From Haberlea rhodopensis (lineage: Eukaryota; Streptophyta; Magnoliopsida; Lamiales; Gesneriaceae), in NCBI GenBank assembly GCA_907163345.1, contig CAJQUN010000040.1:186001-250000 (forward strand): 64,000 nucleotides of DNA. The letters are read 5' to 3'. How positions within the stretch are numbered: position 1 is the stretch's first letter; each line of letters starts with the position of its first letter. A program made the translations under genes and the position numbers. This document shows, piece after piece, positions 1 through 10,762 of this stretch. The notes below the pieces were generated by a model. It was not told where the DNA came from, did not search any database, and was given only the letters and a program-made list of their open reading frames with translations.

Positions 1-225
1 GCGCCGCTACGGTAACTTCTCAAGTAACCGTTACAGTAACGTTTTTTTTCCCTCCTTCGGATTTTGGATAGACCTTTCAACCTCCTTTGATCTCTATATC
101 ACCTTCCAACCTTTTTATCATCATTTTATGATAAAAATATCTTGTTTTTTTTTGGATTCCTGCAAAACACTACAAAAACAAATACGAAACACGTAAATAT
201 TTGTGTGTACTTAATTTACTGCTTT

Positions 226-628
226 GTGGTACGATTTGTGGTACTATATAAGCTACCATGTGGTACTAAAATTTGGTATTATATAAACTAATTTTTGGTA
301 CTATATAAACTGATTTTTGGTACTATATAAGCTAATTTATGGTACTAAATAACATAATTTGTGGTACTATATAAGCTAATTTATGATATAATATAAGCTA
401 ATTTGTACCAGTTTATATAACAGGCGATTTATGGTACTAAATATATTGATTTGTGGTACTAAATAACATAATTTTAGTACTAAATAAAATAATTTGTGGT
501 ACTATATAAGTTAATATGTGATACTAAATATACTGATTTGTGGTACCAAATATATTGATTTGTGGTACTATATAAGCTATTATGTGATACTAAATATACT
601 GATTTGTGGTACAAAATGTACTGATTAG
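226..628. repeat. Minisatellite with a period of about 22 bp
   Basis: About 18 degenerate copies of a unit resembling GGTACTATATAAGCTAATTT lie head to tail. Variants read GGTACTAAATATACTGATTT and GGTACTAAATAACATAATTT. The array is very AT-rich and many units contain a TATATAA string, but no gene is attached to it. The 225 bases to its left hold nothing I recognise. Copy number is approximate because the units drift. Confidence 0.8.
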
Positions 629-1236
629 TAATTCAATAACATAAAAAGTGTGTTTTCACGCCTCAAAACCATCAAAATTCACAAGATCCAAAGCACATCA
701 AACCAGGAGCGATGATATGCATCAAAATCGCTAAAGTTTCTGTCCAAAATTACTAGACATTCCACGCCAATCGAGCATCAGTGAACGAAGGATTGAAGAA
801 TGGAAAACCATAACCTCCAATAGAGTGGCTAGAGCATGTGCTGAAGTTTAAAGATGAAAATGCGAGATGAAAGCAAGGGTTCGATGTCGAAGAGTAACAG
901 AGAAAACAATGTGATGTTGATCATAAATTCTTCAAACAATAGAAGAAACAGGAAGAGATTTAGGAAGATAGGGATCCAAATATAAACAAAGATAAAATGG
1001 AGATTTGTAATATTAGTATACTTAATATGATTTTTTTTAAGGTAAGTAGTTAAACAGAGGATTTGTGACTAGATACTGGACACAAAGAAAATATTGCTTT
1101 GGGGATTTATTCCCAATTTGTCGATTTTCTAAATAAGAATATTTACTTTTTATAATTTAAAAAAGTATTATTAAACAAGCATCAGTTATAATATAAAGTT
1201 TATTTTCTTCAAATTGTCTACTAGTGTATTAATCAC
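629..1236. other. Non-coding, nothing recognised
   Basis: No long open frame, repeat array or transposon terminus is visible between the minisatellite and the MITE. Confidence 0.6.
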
Positions 1237-1243
1237 TTTATAT

Positions 1244-1367
1244 GGGGAAATTCTTTGGTGCACCGGGTCTGATATATACGCACACACATACAAATATATA
1301 TATACATATATATACATTTATATGTGTTGGTATATGTGTCAGACCTGGTGTTTAAAAATATTTTCCC
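1244..1367. mobile_element. Short MITE-like foldback element
   Basis: The element starts GGGGAAATTCTTTGGTGCAC and ends with the near inverse, ...GTGTTTAAAAATATTTTCCC. The inner arms share GGTCTGA and TCAGACC and surround a CA/TA-rich centre. The flanks are the same 7 bp, TTTATAT, at 1237-1243 and 1368-1374, which fits a target-site duplication. The element has no coding capacity. The superfamily is uncertain because the target site is AT-rich. Short open frames on both strands here are an effect of the foldback. Confidence 0.6.
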
Positions 1368-1374
1368 TTTATAT

Positions 1375-1959
1375 CGCTTATTTTTATTTGTTTCGGTCCT
1401 AAAATACCCATGCATTAATGATGGATTTAAAACATCAAATCAATACTACACTAAAAATCATAATGTTATTAATTCTTTACTTCTAATGTAATGCTTTAAA
1501 TTTTAGTATATCAGAATCCTTTTTTTTATACATATATAATTAAATTTAGACACACATCACTCTAGTCATCTGCATAACATGATAGTTTCAAAATATTGAA
1601 ATTTTAAGTACTATAAATCACAAATCCAATGTATATTCCATATAATGATTGTCGTATAATATTAACTTATATCAGATTTTAAAAACGTACAAAAATAAAG
1701 GATAAAGGATTACATTGCCCTACGAAATAGATTATCAAATGATTTGGATGACCTAAATTCCTATAACAGTTCTATATTAGGTATAGAAATATAAAATTTG
1801 TATGACCACTCCTTTTTCCCATCTATTATGTTGTTCTTTTAGACTGCATTTGTATTTGTAACTTTAGATTACTAACAACTAAACATTTAATCTCAATTGA
1901 TTAACGTAGGCTACAAAAATCAAAGATATTAATGGATTCAAGTTCCTTTGATCATGATT
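1375..1959. other. AT-rich non-coding stretch
   Basis: No gene, repeat array or element end could be recognised. Confidence 0.5.
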
Positions 1960-3373
1960 AATATGAAACTCTTTAAAGGCTTAACAATGAATCTGAATTA
2001 CTTTGTAAGTGTAATCCAGAAAATGAATCAAGAACAATGCAAGAACACAGACGAAATAAAATGAAGAACACGATACACAACGTTTACGTGGCTCGGCCTT
2101 GAATGACATATATCCACGGGTAGGGGAGCAATTCTTTCCTTCAAGCACTTGAAAAATACATCAATGATCTTACAAACTCATCGCTTTTTTTCTTATTCTC
2201 TATTTTACACTCCATTACAGTACACTAGAATTTTCCCAGAAAACAATGAACACACACTAACATTCTCAAAGAAGATGATTTTATTCTCTTGCTTTTCAGA
2301 AGATAGTTTGATCGAATTGCTTGAATAGCATCAGTTCATCCTCTCGCCTGTCACTGTTGTTCCCTTTTATAATCCTCCAATTGTCAAGTGGACTTGAGAG
2401 TCTTGAACCCTAACAGCTCCAATCTGTTTACCTTCCCATCTAGCCATTGGTTCTTGAAGTAGTTACTTGAACTTGACTCGATCTTGATCTTGATCACTTC
2501 AAGTGCTTGAGTTAATTTTCAAATTAAAAACTCTCCAACTTGACATACAAACTTACGTCACTTCCGAAAGTTTTACTCCCCTTCCAGTCACCCCTCAAGG
2601 GCCTCAAACCTTATGAACATTAATCAAATCAAGACAATGTCTGAACTTCATTAGGATATCCGTTGGGTTAATTCTTAGTAGGAATCTCCATCTTGTTTTC
2701 TAATCCTTTTGTGACAATATCCTTCACAAAACGTAGCTTCACATCAGTATGTTTGGATCTATCATGGAACATTTGATGTTTCGTTAGGTTAATGATACTT
2801 TGATTATCGCATTGAAGATTGCTTGCTTCCTGATGTAATCCCAACTCCTCAATCATTTCTCGTAACCATATCGCCTCTTTCATTGCTTCTAGTTTCGGTT
2901 ATGGAAAGAGCTACCCTAGATTGTAAATTTGACTTCCAACTCACCGCAGTACCAAACATGGTGAATACATATCATGTTAAGAACTTGTATCCAAATTCCC
3001 ACCACAGTCTGAATCCATTAACCCACCACTATGTGATATATTTTATTCTCTTTACTATTGAATGTCAGTCCCAAATTAACAGATCTTTTTACATATCTTA
3101 AGATACATTTCAATGCTTCCCAGTGACTTCTACCTGAGTTTGACATAAATCTACTAATCATACTCATTGCATGTGCTAGGTCTGATTCACACCATGCCAT
3201 AAATCTAGAATCCTTTTGGTCTTTCCTAAATCTTCCATCTCAAATTCATTGTTAAGTATGGCCTTGATTTTTTGAATTGTGTCATTGCTTTCACTAGAAA
3301 CTAGCATACCATCGACATATAGGAGAAGATAGGCTACTACCCTTCCTTCCTCTCTTTTTATATAGACACAACT
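1960..3373 (-). mobile_element. Decayed Ty1/copia remnant (3' part), cut by element A
   Basis: The higher-coordinate half encodes copia reverse transcriptase and RNase H pieces on the minus strand. The lower half, about 1960-2650, would be the 3' untranslated region and LTR; it contains cacaacgtttacgtggctcg, which I associate with plant copia LTRs, but I could not fix its ends. At 3373 the remnant stops abruptly at the TGTTAG end of element A, so A inserted into it or into DNA next to it. No far half was found on A's other side, because A is itself truncated there. Confidence 0.55.
2668..3373 (-). pseudogene. Copia reverse transcriptase / RNase H fragments
   Basis: Reading leftward from 3373, three copia pol pieces appear. 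First is the RT active-site strand, seen as YVDGMLVSSE, where the second catalytic Asp of YVDD is replaced by Gly. Next is the RT-RNase H connection (ESDLAHAMSMISRFMSN, then HWEALKCILRYVK) at about 3018-3200. Last is the RNase H C-terminus (KEAIWLREMIEELGL, QCDNQSIINLTK, RSKHTDVKLRFVKD) at 2668-2883. Stops and deletions separate the pieces. It is an old, non-functional copy and a family different from elements A and B. Confidence 0.8.
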
Positions 3374-3759
3374 TGTTAGTATTAGATGCCCTACAAGCCA
3401 ATTGTTGGTCCGTTGGACCCTAATAACCCCAGCCCAAATAAATGACTCAAACTCCTATAAATATATGTTCATCTCTAGGGTTAAGAATTTTTTCCTCTCT
3501 ATACACACTCTCATAGAAAAGCCGACATCAAACTAGCACTGATGTTGTGCTTGAAGATCTGGTCAGGTTGATTGGACTCGATGGATCACCGTCATCAGAT
3601 TGATTTCGCTGTTGTCGGTAATTTCCATTTCGTGCATTCTATTCGAATTATGCATGATAATATATGAATCAGACGCGATCGATCCGTCCCTGGGTCAGAT
3701 CTGTTTATGTTTTTTTTCCGCTGCATTTGGATCTGGCGTCGGGGTACGGAAACCCAACA
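3374..3759 (+). repeat. 5' LTR of copia element A (386 bp)
   Basis: It begins TGTTAGTATTAGATGCCC and ends ACGGAAACCCAACA, giving TGTT...AACA ends as expected for copia LTRs. A TATA-like stretch (CTATAAATATAT) lies at 3454-3465. The primer site follows after one base. The sequence is clearly related to the 373-bp LTRs of element B but has many substitutions. Confidence 0.9.
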
Positions 3760-3760
3760 G

Positions 3761-3781
3761 TGGTATCAGAGCCAGGTTTCG
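3761..3781 (+). other. Primer-binding site, initiator tRNA-Met type (element A)
   Basis: TGGTATCAGAGCCAGG and the next bases are complementary to the 3' end of plant initiator tRNA-Met, the usual minus-strand primer of copia elements. The match extends to about 21 nt, which is long. Confidence 0.9.
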
Positions 3782-3908
3782 CTTTGATTCATGAATTCAA
3801 TAATTAAATTTTTATTAGATTGTTCCCACAAATACTAATCGTGTTTCAATTCAGAATTCGGAATACATAGAAAATTGGAATAAAATGAGTTTTAATCCAA
3901 CCCATCGG

Positions 3909-4229
3909 ACACTGTTCCGGCATCTCTCCGGCGCGCAAGACAGCGGTCCGAGGCTGAGACGGCAGCGCGAAACTGGTTGCCTCACTAGGATCTGGAGAAA
4001 TCGTTTCTCTGTCATCGTGCGCTGCTTGCCCAGACGTCGACCTCTGGCCTTCGCAACGAAACTCCAGGGAATCGAGCGAGCCTGCGATTCTCGTTCAGTG
4101 CACGGTTTTGTGAACCTTGCGTGCGGCGACCTTTACGAGACCACCGGGCATGAAATGTTCATGGCGGCTGGTGCGACAGAGATGAGGAGACGCGTGGTTT
4201 GGTTAGAGGCGGCGGCTCAAGCTGCCTAA
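3909..4229 (+). other. GC-rich block in the leader of element A
   Basis: A block of about 320 bp, strikingly GC-rich against its AT-rich surroundings, carries an open frame of 114 codons (3885-4229, start MSFNPTHRTLF). I recognise no domain in it. Element B has a GC-rich block at the same place (39450-39790) whose sequence does not align convincingly by eye, although the sequence on either side is shared. I do not treat the frame as a gene. Confidence 0.55.
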
Positions 4230-6189
4230 CCCTAATTTCAATTTTAAGGGATGATGAATAGTGAAAATCCGATTTTCGAATTTTTTTTTTTAAAAAAAAA
4301 TCTTTTGTTAAATTCAAAAACTAAAGAGAATTTTTGGGTTGAAATTGCATTTAATTTTGGTTCCAAATTGTTTGGAGTTCATAAAATTTTTAGGTCATTT
4401 TAGATGTTTTATCCGGATACTATTTTTGAAATAATAAATCATAATACTTAATTTATTAAAAATGTGATTTTTAATTTATTAAGTGTAAAATTGTGATTTT
4501 ACCAAGTAGTTGAAAATTTAATTAATTGAAAATTGAATGAAAGTGTTTAATTCAATTTGTTAATTTTATTTTCAATTAATATTATGATTAAAAGGTAAAA
4601 TATGGATTTTACCAATTAATTGAAATTTAATTAATTGGAAATTAAATGAAAATATTTCATTTAATTTGTTAATTTTATTTTTGATTAATATGATCTAAAG
4701 GTAAAATAGAGATTTTATCAATTTTGAAATTAATTAATTAGAAATTAAATGAAATTGTTTTATTTAATTTATTAATTTTATTTTCAATTAATGATGCGAT
4801 TAGTGAGAAATGATAGAATAAATTAATTATTGTGATTTAATTACATGTGATGTGATTAGTACAATTACATATGATGTAATTGTTAATGTTTAATTACATA
4901 TGATGTGATTGTATGATGGATTATTACGGGCCTTGACCAATGTGTTTAGGTGAATGTTTAGGTTTTTAATGTTTCATTATAATTGTGATTTTGGTTATCG
5001 GGTCTGCGAGCCTGCTCTCTCTATTTTCTGATGTATCCCACCCCGAATTTGTATCCCTATTTTCTTGTTTGCACGATTTAAATGTAAAATCATTAGAATT
5101 AGTGGGAGATCAAGATTGAAGATGGAGCACCAAGAGTCAAGATATGTATAATGGAAGCAAAAAAGTAATAGGATTGCATTCCATACCTGCATCACCTTAG
5201 ACCGACTTGTGATCCACGTATGGCTCACGTGAATCAATTAGGAAAAGGCCGTAATCGTCCATATTTATTTTTATTATGCATGCGAGGTATGATAAAATGT
5301 TTGTTTGTATGTTTTGTTAGTACATATGATTACATGAATAAAACATAGTTGCATGAATCCGGCAAACAAACAAACATGCACTTGATGAGATTTTAAATAG
5401 AGTTAAATCCTCTTTTGAATATGATTCAAAATTTTAATATCACACTGTGAAGGAGAACACAAAAGAGTTTGTTGCTTCCTGTCTTCCATCAACAGTTAAG
5501 CCATGAGACGCTACTCGTGTCAGGTGTCTTGTCTCACCCTCGTGAGGGGCATCTAGCATGGGAAAGCTGTGTGTTTAACTGCCACTTAATTATGGATAGG
5601 GTTATGTTAACCTTTAAGATTGCTCACCCTCGTGGGGTCTTATTGGCGGACATTACCATCCGTGGGATGGGTTAGTTTGACGTGAGAATGTATAATTGGC
5701 CTGCCTCCGTAGGGTTATGCCAATCACGAGACGAATACCTTGGGGGTTGCATATGCAATTGTGAGCTACCTTTAGTATCATGAGGTCGGCTGGACACTCG
5801 CCCGGGGCTATCATGAACTAGTTGGACTCCAAACCCACTAAGAAAATACGAGTTTCCGTTCATTTGTCATGAGGGTGACGACTTCGAAAAATTTAGTGGG
5901 AGCATTCAATAACTAAAGTCCATAGTTTTTGAATTAATTAATAATCAAAAGGTTTGCATATATTTTCTGTTTATTCTCAGTATTGTGATTGCCGTGAATC
6001 CGATTACATCAAATCTCGATATAAACAAATTAACCACCAGATTGGCTATTAATTTTAAAATAATGATTGCTTCTGAAAAGTTGCTATATACCCTTGGTGG
6101 GAGCCTCATGTTGAAGTGTCTCCCAGTTCGTCTCACGAAGAGATCGCCACACTTGAGAAGTGGTGGGACGATGATCTCTTCTAGGTGAT

Positions 6190-8990
6190 ATATGATAGCA
6201 TCAATGTCACCAATGAGTTTCAACACTGATTTGAGAAACTCGCTTATGATATTTTCCAACACCTACAAATGTTGTTTGGTGAACGGACGATATTACTGAG
6301 ACTCGTGACTTCAAAAGAGTTATTTTCATTTCACATGCAAGATGGGGCTTCGGTCTGTGAGCATGGTGTAAGAAAAATATCTCTTGTTGAGAAATTGGAA
6401 GATCTGAATTTGACAATACCTCATTAACTGGCTGTAGATTTGATCTTATAGTCAAAATGTTGAAAACTCATGTATCCTTGATTCAAAGGAGAAACGTGTT
6501 CTTCTTGTTGAATCTTCTACAATTGGTGGGAAGAATTCAAGGATAATGTAGAGAAAGGAAATGGTTCCCGAACTCAAAAGACGAAAATGGATATAGTAGC
6601 AACTAAAAAGGAGAAGCAACTATGTTTCACTGCTGGTCACTGGCGCAAAATTATAAGAAATACCTAGACTAGAAGCGTTCTAGAAAGGGTATGTTTATAT
6701 TAAAATTAAATGTTTCTATTTGTTCTACTTCTTTGGTATATGATGCCAGTTGTGCTCGCATCTTTGCAAAGAGTTGCATGTGATGAGAAGAAGTAGAGAG
6801 CCCTAGGAAGGTGACACCTATGTGAGGCTAAGCATTGTAGCAAGAGTTGTTGCAAAGGTTGTTTGAAACATTTATTTAATATACAATCTTCAACTGGTTT
6901 TGATCTGGTTTGAGCAATTGTTTATTTGTTATAGATTTAATCATAAACATTGTTCCTATTTTGATAGAGAATGATATTCTTTTAAATTTGCGAATATGAT
7001 TTGCAATATTTTTAAGAATGCATCTTTTATTGAATCTGATGAACTTATGAACAATTAGTATGATTATGTTCAAAGAATATAACAACAGTGATAACTTAAA
7101 TCCCACATATCTTTAGCATGTACTGAATGTTCATTGAATTTGATTCATATGAACATATGTGGAGCACTAAATGTTAGTGTAAGATGATGTTGAGTTATCT
7201 TAAAGAGAATATGATTCTCTCTGAGTAACTCTCTGAAGTTATATATTTGTTGATTCATACCAATACAGTGACGAAAACCCCATATACGATATGGACTGAA
7301 AAATAATCCAAATATAGATTTGAGATTTTCTGCTTATGTGAAGCAGCCAGTGGGAGATGAGTTGGATATTTGATCCATCTTATGTTATTTTGTGGAAATT
7401 TATATTATCAATTGGAGGCAAAATGTTTGTTTCGCAAGTGCAATCTTTCTAGAGAAAATGTTTCTATTAGAAAATATTATAACTTGAAAGGGTTCAAGAA
7501 GCACAAACCACTAGAAAAGTGAAAACGATGAAATTAATTGAGTCAATCATAACCTTTGATTCACACACCAAGGAGATTTGAAAATGTTTCAAGAACTCCT
7601 GATAAATTGAATTTACTCCTAGAAAATAGTCAAAATGATTTTGACCATGGATGTGATCCTAGGACTTTCAAGGAGACGATGTTGGACATCGTTTTGGGAT
7701 ATTGGCGAGATGCTATGAAATTTGAAATAGACTCCATTTACTCTAATAAGGTGGACCTTAATAGGTCCTCTTTGGGAATTGTTCCCATTGGCTGCATGGA
7801 TTTACAAATGAAAGCTTGGAGGTGGATGGGAAGGTAGTGACCTTCAAAGCTTGACTGGTGAGAAACGGTTATTCTCATAGGCAAAGAGTTGTTTATGAAA
7901 AAAAATTCATCGGTTATGATGTTATAGTCTATTTGGATTTTATTAGTTATATCTTTATATTATGAATATGAGATATGACTAATGGATGTGAACACAACAT
8001 TTCTCAGTGGTGGCATTGAGATAGAAATGTAGCAGCCAAATGTGTTTACAACTTCTTGGAGTGAGAAAAATGTTTTCAAACTCGAGAGGTCCATTTATAG
8101 GCCTAAGAAGGCATCCCGAAGTTTGAACTTCTGTTTTGATAACATCATCAAAGTGTTTGATTTTGTTAAAAATCCGGAAGTGACATGTGTGTGCAAAAGG
8201 GTTAGTGGGAGCATGGTTACATTTGTGATGCTTTAAGTCGATTATATCATGCTCATTGTGAATAGTATTGGATTAATCAATTAAAGCATGATTATCTACT
8301 AATTTTCTCCATGAAAGATTTGGGAGAAGCGTCCTACGTGCATAGCATAAGGATCTATATGGATAGATCTAAAGGATGCTTGAGATCTCTCAATCTACGT
8401 ACATAAACACTCTGCTAAAAGGGTTTAGCATGGAATAGTCGAAAAAATGAGTTCTTTCATAATATGTCATAGTATTCATCTCTCGAGTCAATGGGTCGTA
8501 AGATTGATAAGGAGAGTGAAAAGATGACTTGGTACCTTATGTTTCGATTTTTTAATAATATAATGTATGATTTGTTATGTACTTGGCCTGATAGAGTAAT
8601 GGGCAGACAACAGACAGATCACGGTGAAGGTCACTGGAAAACTATGAAAATAATCCTCAAGTTCTTATGAAGAATTTATGATATGTTCATGGTTTTTGGA
8701 TCTGTAAGTGGAGAAATAAAAGTTGAAGGCTAATGCTGGTTTTTCAATCGGATGTAGATGATACCATATCGATGTTCAGATTTGTATTTAAGCTCAATGA
8801 TGGTGATGTCTCTTGGAAACGTTCCAAGCAAGGCACCACATTGGATTCCACCACTGAAGCTGAATACATTGCAGCATACGATGTGGCAAAGAGACAGTTT
8901 GGATATGAATTTCATCCAAGAGTTGGGTGTAATTTCTAGTGCGGTTGACACAATCTCTGGTATTGTGACAACAGTTGAGCTATTATGAAT
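6190..8990 (+). pseudogene. gag-pol remnants of copia element A
   Basis: Fragments appear in copia order. A gag (UBN2-type) region lies near 6190-6560. The integrase core start is seen as IHMNICGALN near 7140. The RT N-terminus (RTPDKLNLLLENSQNDFDHG) is at 7556-7837, and an RT core piece (LERSIYRPKKASRSLNF) at 8042-8236, where the YVDD region is broken by a stop. RNase H is seen as VSWKRSKQ and STTEAEYIAAYD at 8733-8939. Stops and frameshifts occur throughout, so no enzyme can be made. Confidence 0.8.
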
Positions 8991-9280
8991 AGCCAAGATC
9001 TCATCAGTATCCAAACATATATTGAGAAAATACCATCTAAAGAGAGATGGTAGACGCGACATTATTATCGAGAGAATCGCTTCTATAGGATCGACCGCCT
9101 ACTGCTTTACCAATAACTATAGTTAAGGGTAATGGTGCAACATCAATCTTTTCAATCATACACTGGCACAAGCTCCACGTGTTCGACCGATCACAAAGCA
9201 GAGGCAATTGTTGAACCCCAACAATCTCTCCCCCAATAATTGCACTCTCTGCAACTCATGGGAATCGAACACGCGACCTT

Positions 9281-9293
9281 GGCTCTGATACCA
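9281..9293 (-). other. Primer-binding site, initiator tRNA-Met type
   Basis: Read on the minus strand it is TGGTATCAGAGCC, complementary to the initiator tRNA-Met 3' end. It sits two bases from the LTR terminus at 9296 (plus-strand TGTCAGGATC). On the minus strand a tRNA B-box-like GTTCGATTCC follows it, so part of the tRNA sequence may have been copied into the leader. Confidence 0.85.
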
Positions 9294-9668
9294 CTTGTCA
9301 GGATCTATTTCGGGGGTGGGTTGTCATTCCATACCCGAGATCAACCAACTTGAGCTTCAATAGCTCGTGTTCTTGAAATAATTGCACCAAGAGATTATAT
9401 CGAGTTCGGTTACAAAACCGAGCGGAAGACACTCAACATAACCCGCTCTAAAACAGATTAACCATTTGAAAGATATTTTAAAGATATGCAATTAAAGTAA
9501 ATAAACAAGCATTTGTTTATGAAAGTTCGAAGGTGGTGTAATCCTTCTACGTCTCCCCTTCTTCCACCTCAAGGAATGATTCCACTAGAAGATTTTGATT
9601 TATATAATCCCGTTGTACAAACCCGATCCAGTTGGGAATTCCCCATCCAACTAGAACTTCTAGCAACT

Positions 9669-10742
9669 CAACTATGTATGTTCTTTAATGTCTCACATAC
9701 AAAGACCTCTCAATCGGTTGTGATGAATCATCAATCATTACAATGATATTCACTCATCTATTAAGCTCTCAAATACAATGAATAGAGTGAATATATATGG
9801 CACAACTGATCTCTAACTAGATTTGATATAGCAAGGTAAGTGGTGCCTAAAATCTGGGCTTGCTCTCTTTCAAGCTGTTCTCTTCTTGTAAGCTGTCCAT
9901 TTTGAATCCCAAGTGGGTTTGATTTGATCTTACTTGGATTGATCTTCAATCAGTTGTTATTGAGCTTCCAAATCATGTATATATAGCCCCAAGTAATGAT
10001 ATATACGTTAGACACGAGAATATGCCCGTTGGAAAAGGTTCTGCATCATTCCCGAGCTTGCAACGGTCATATTCTGGTTTCTGGGCTCTTTGTATTTTTT
10101 ACCAGACAGGCCAGATCAGCTTGGACAGATTAGTCTGGCCGGTTTCATCTTGGACAGATCAGTCTGGTCTGGATCAGCTTGGGCATATCAGTCTAGCCGG
10201 ATCAGTCTGGACAATCAGCTTTATACAAAACAGATTGATAAACTTGCTCTTCCGATCTGTTGTTTGTAGCTCTTGATTTTTTGATTTCTAGGCAAAGTGA
10301 TCTACATAAAAGTTGTAGCCCTTTCTCTTAGCTTTCCACGGAATCAAGAATCGTTTGATTTAGAGTTTGTATGAGAGAGTTATGCTTGAAATACAAGGCA
10401 ATGCTCCTGCTGTCTGTTTGCTGGATGCAGCAGCACATGGTGTGACTTGCAGAAACTTTTTGGCCATCTTAACGTCCGATTCAGTCTTTTGACTTCCAAA
10501 GATGACTTGTAGATCTTTGTCTTAGCTTTCCAACCCATACTGAATCGTCTCGTTCCGATAAGCGAGCTAAGAGTTATGCCCAACAGGCTGACAGTTTCTT
10601 GCTGTAACAGCTTGTTGTTTCTTCGCGGTATAGCTCGACCTTGCAGGCGTCTTTTCTCATTGATAACATTCAAACTAGCCGATCTGTTGTGAAATATGAC
10701 TTTTAGCAAGTTTGCTGTTCAACCTCTTTGGAAGCACGCCAA
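9669..10742 (+). repeat. Left arm of the ~2.2-kb palindrome
   Basis: This arm of about 1074 bp is the inverse of 10763-11852. By eye the arms are roughly 90% identical with small indels. Identical peptides of about 60 residues (MKINPSKIKSNPLGIQNGQL...) can be read from 9949-9761 on the minus strand and 11572-11760 on the plus strand, with two substitutions. The arms meet at GCACGCCAA / TTGGCGTGC around a 20-bp loop (10743-10762). Confidence 0.9.
10090..10215. repeat. Short tandem motif in the left palindrome arm
   Basis: Several imperfect copies of a 24-26-bp motif containing GATCAGTCTGGCCGGATCAG, in the U3 part of the LTR upstream of the TATA box. Confidence 0.6.
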
Positions 10743-10762
10743 CTCATAGCTCGGATATCGAA

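Larger units (their letters stand above)
3374..9084 (+). mobile_element. Ty1/copia element A, 3'-truncated and degenerate
   Basis: A has a complete 5' LTR, an initiator-tRNA-Met primer site, a leader of about 2.4 kb and decayed gag, integrase, RT and RNase H remnants in copia order. It is collinear with element B (38904-46565) over nearly its whole length, with many small differences, so both belong to one family. The match ends at about 9084, inside the RNase H region. The last ~1.9 kb, including the 3' LTR, is missing and replaced by the leader of a different copia element in the opposite orientation. No TSD can be tested. Confidence 0.85.
9296..10742 (-). repeat. Copia LTR, minus strand (left half of the palindrome)
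   Basis: The LTR's 3' terminus is at 9296, next to the primer site. A TATA box (plus strand tatatatagc) lies near 9978-9987, so U3 is to its right and R/U5 to its left. The R/U5 part contains a block of about 110 bp (9524-9640) also found in the LTRs of the Sirevirus-type element at 12407 and 19169, which suggests a related lineage. The upstream end of the LTR is uncertain because it runs into the palindrome centre. Confidence 0.7.

Noticed and set aside
9255..9295. tRNA-like sequence (B-box-like GTTCGATTCC on the minus strand)
   Set aside because: There is no A box or cloverleaf; it is leader sequence beside a tRNA-Met primer site.
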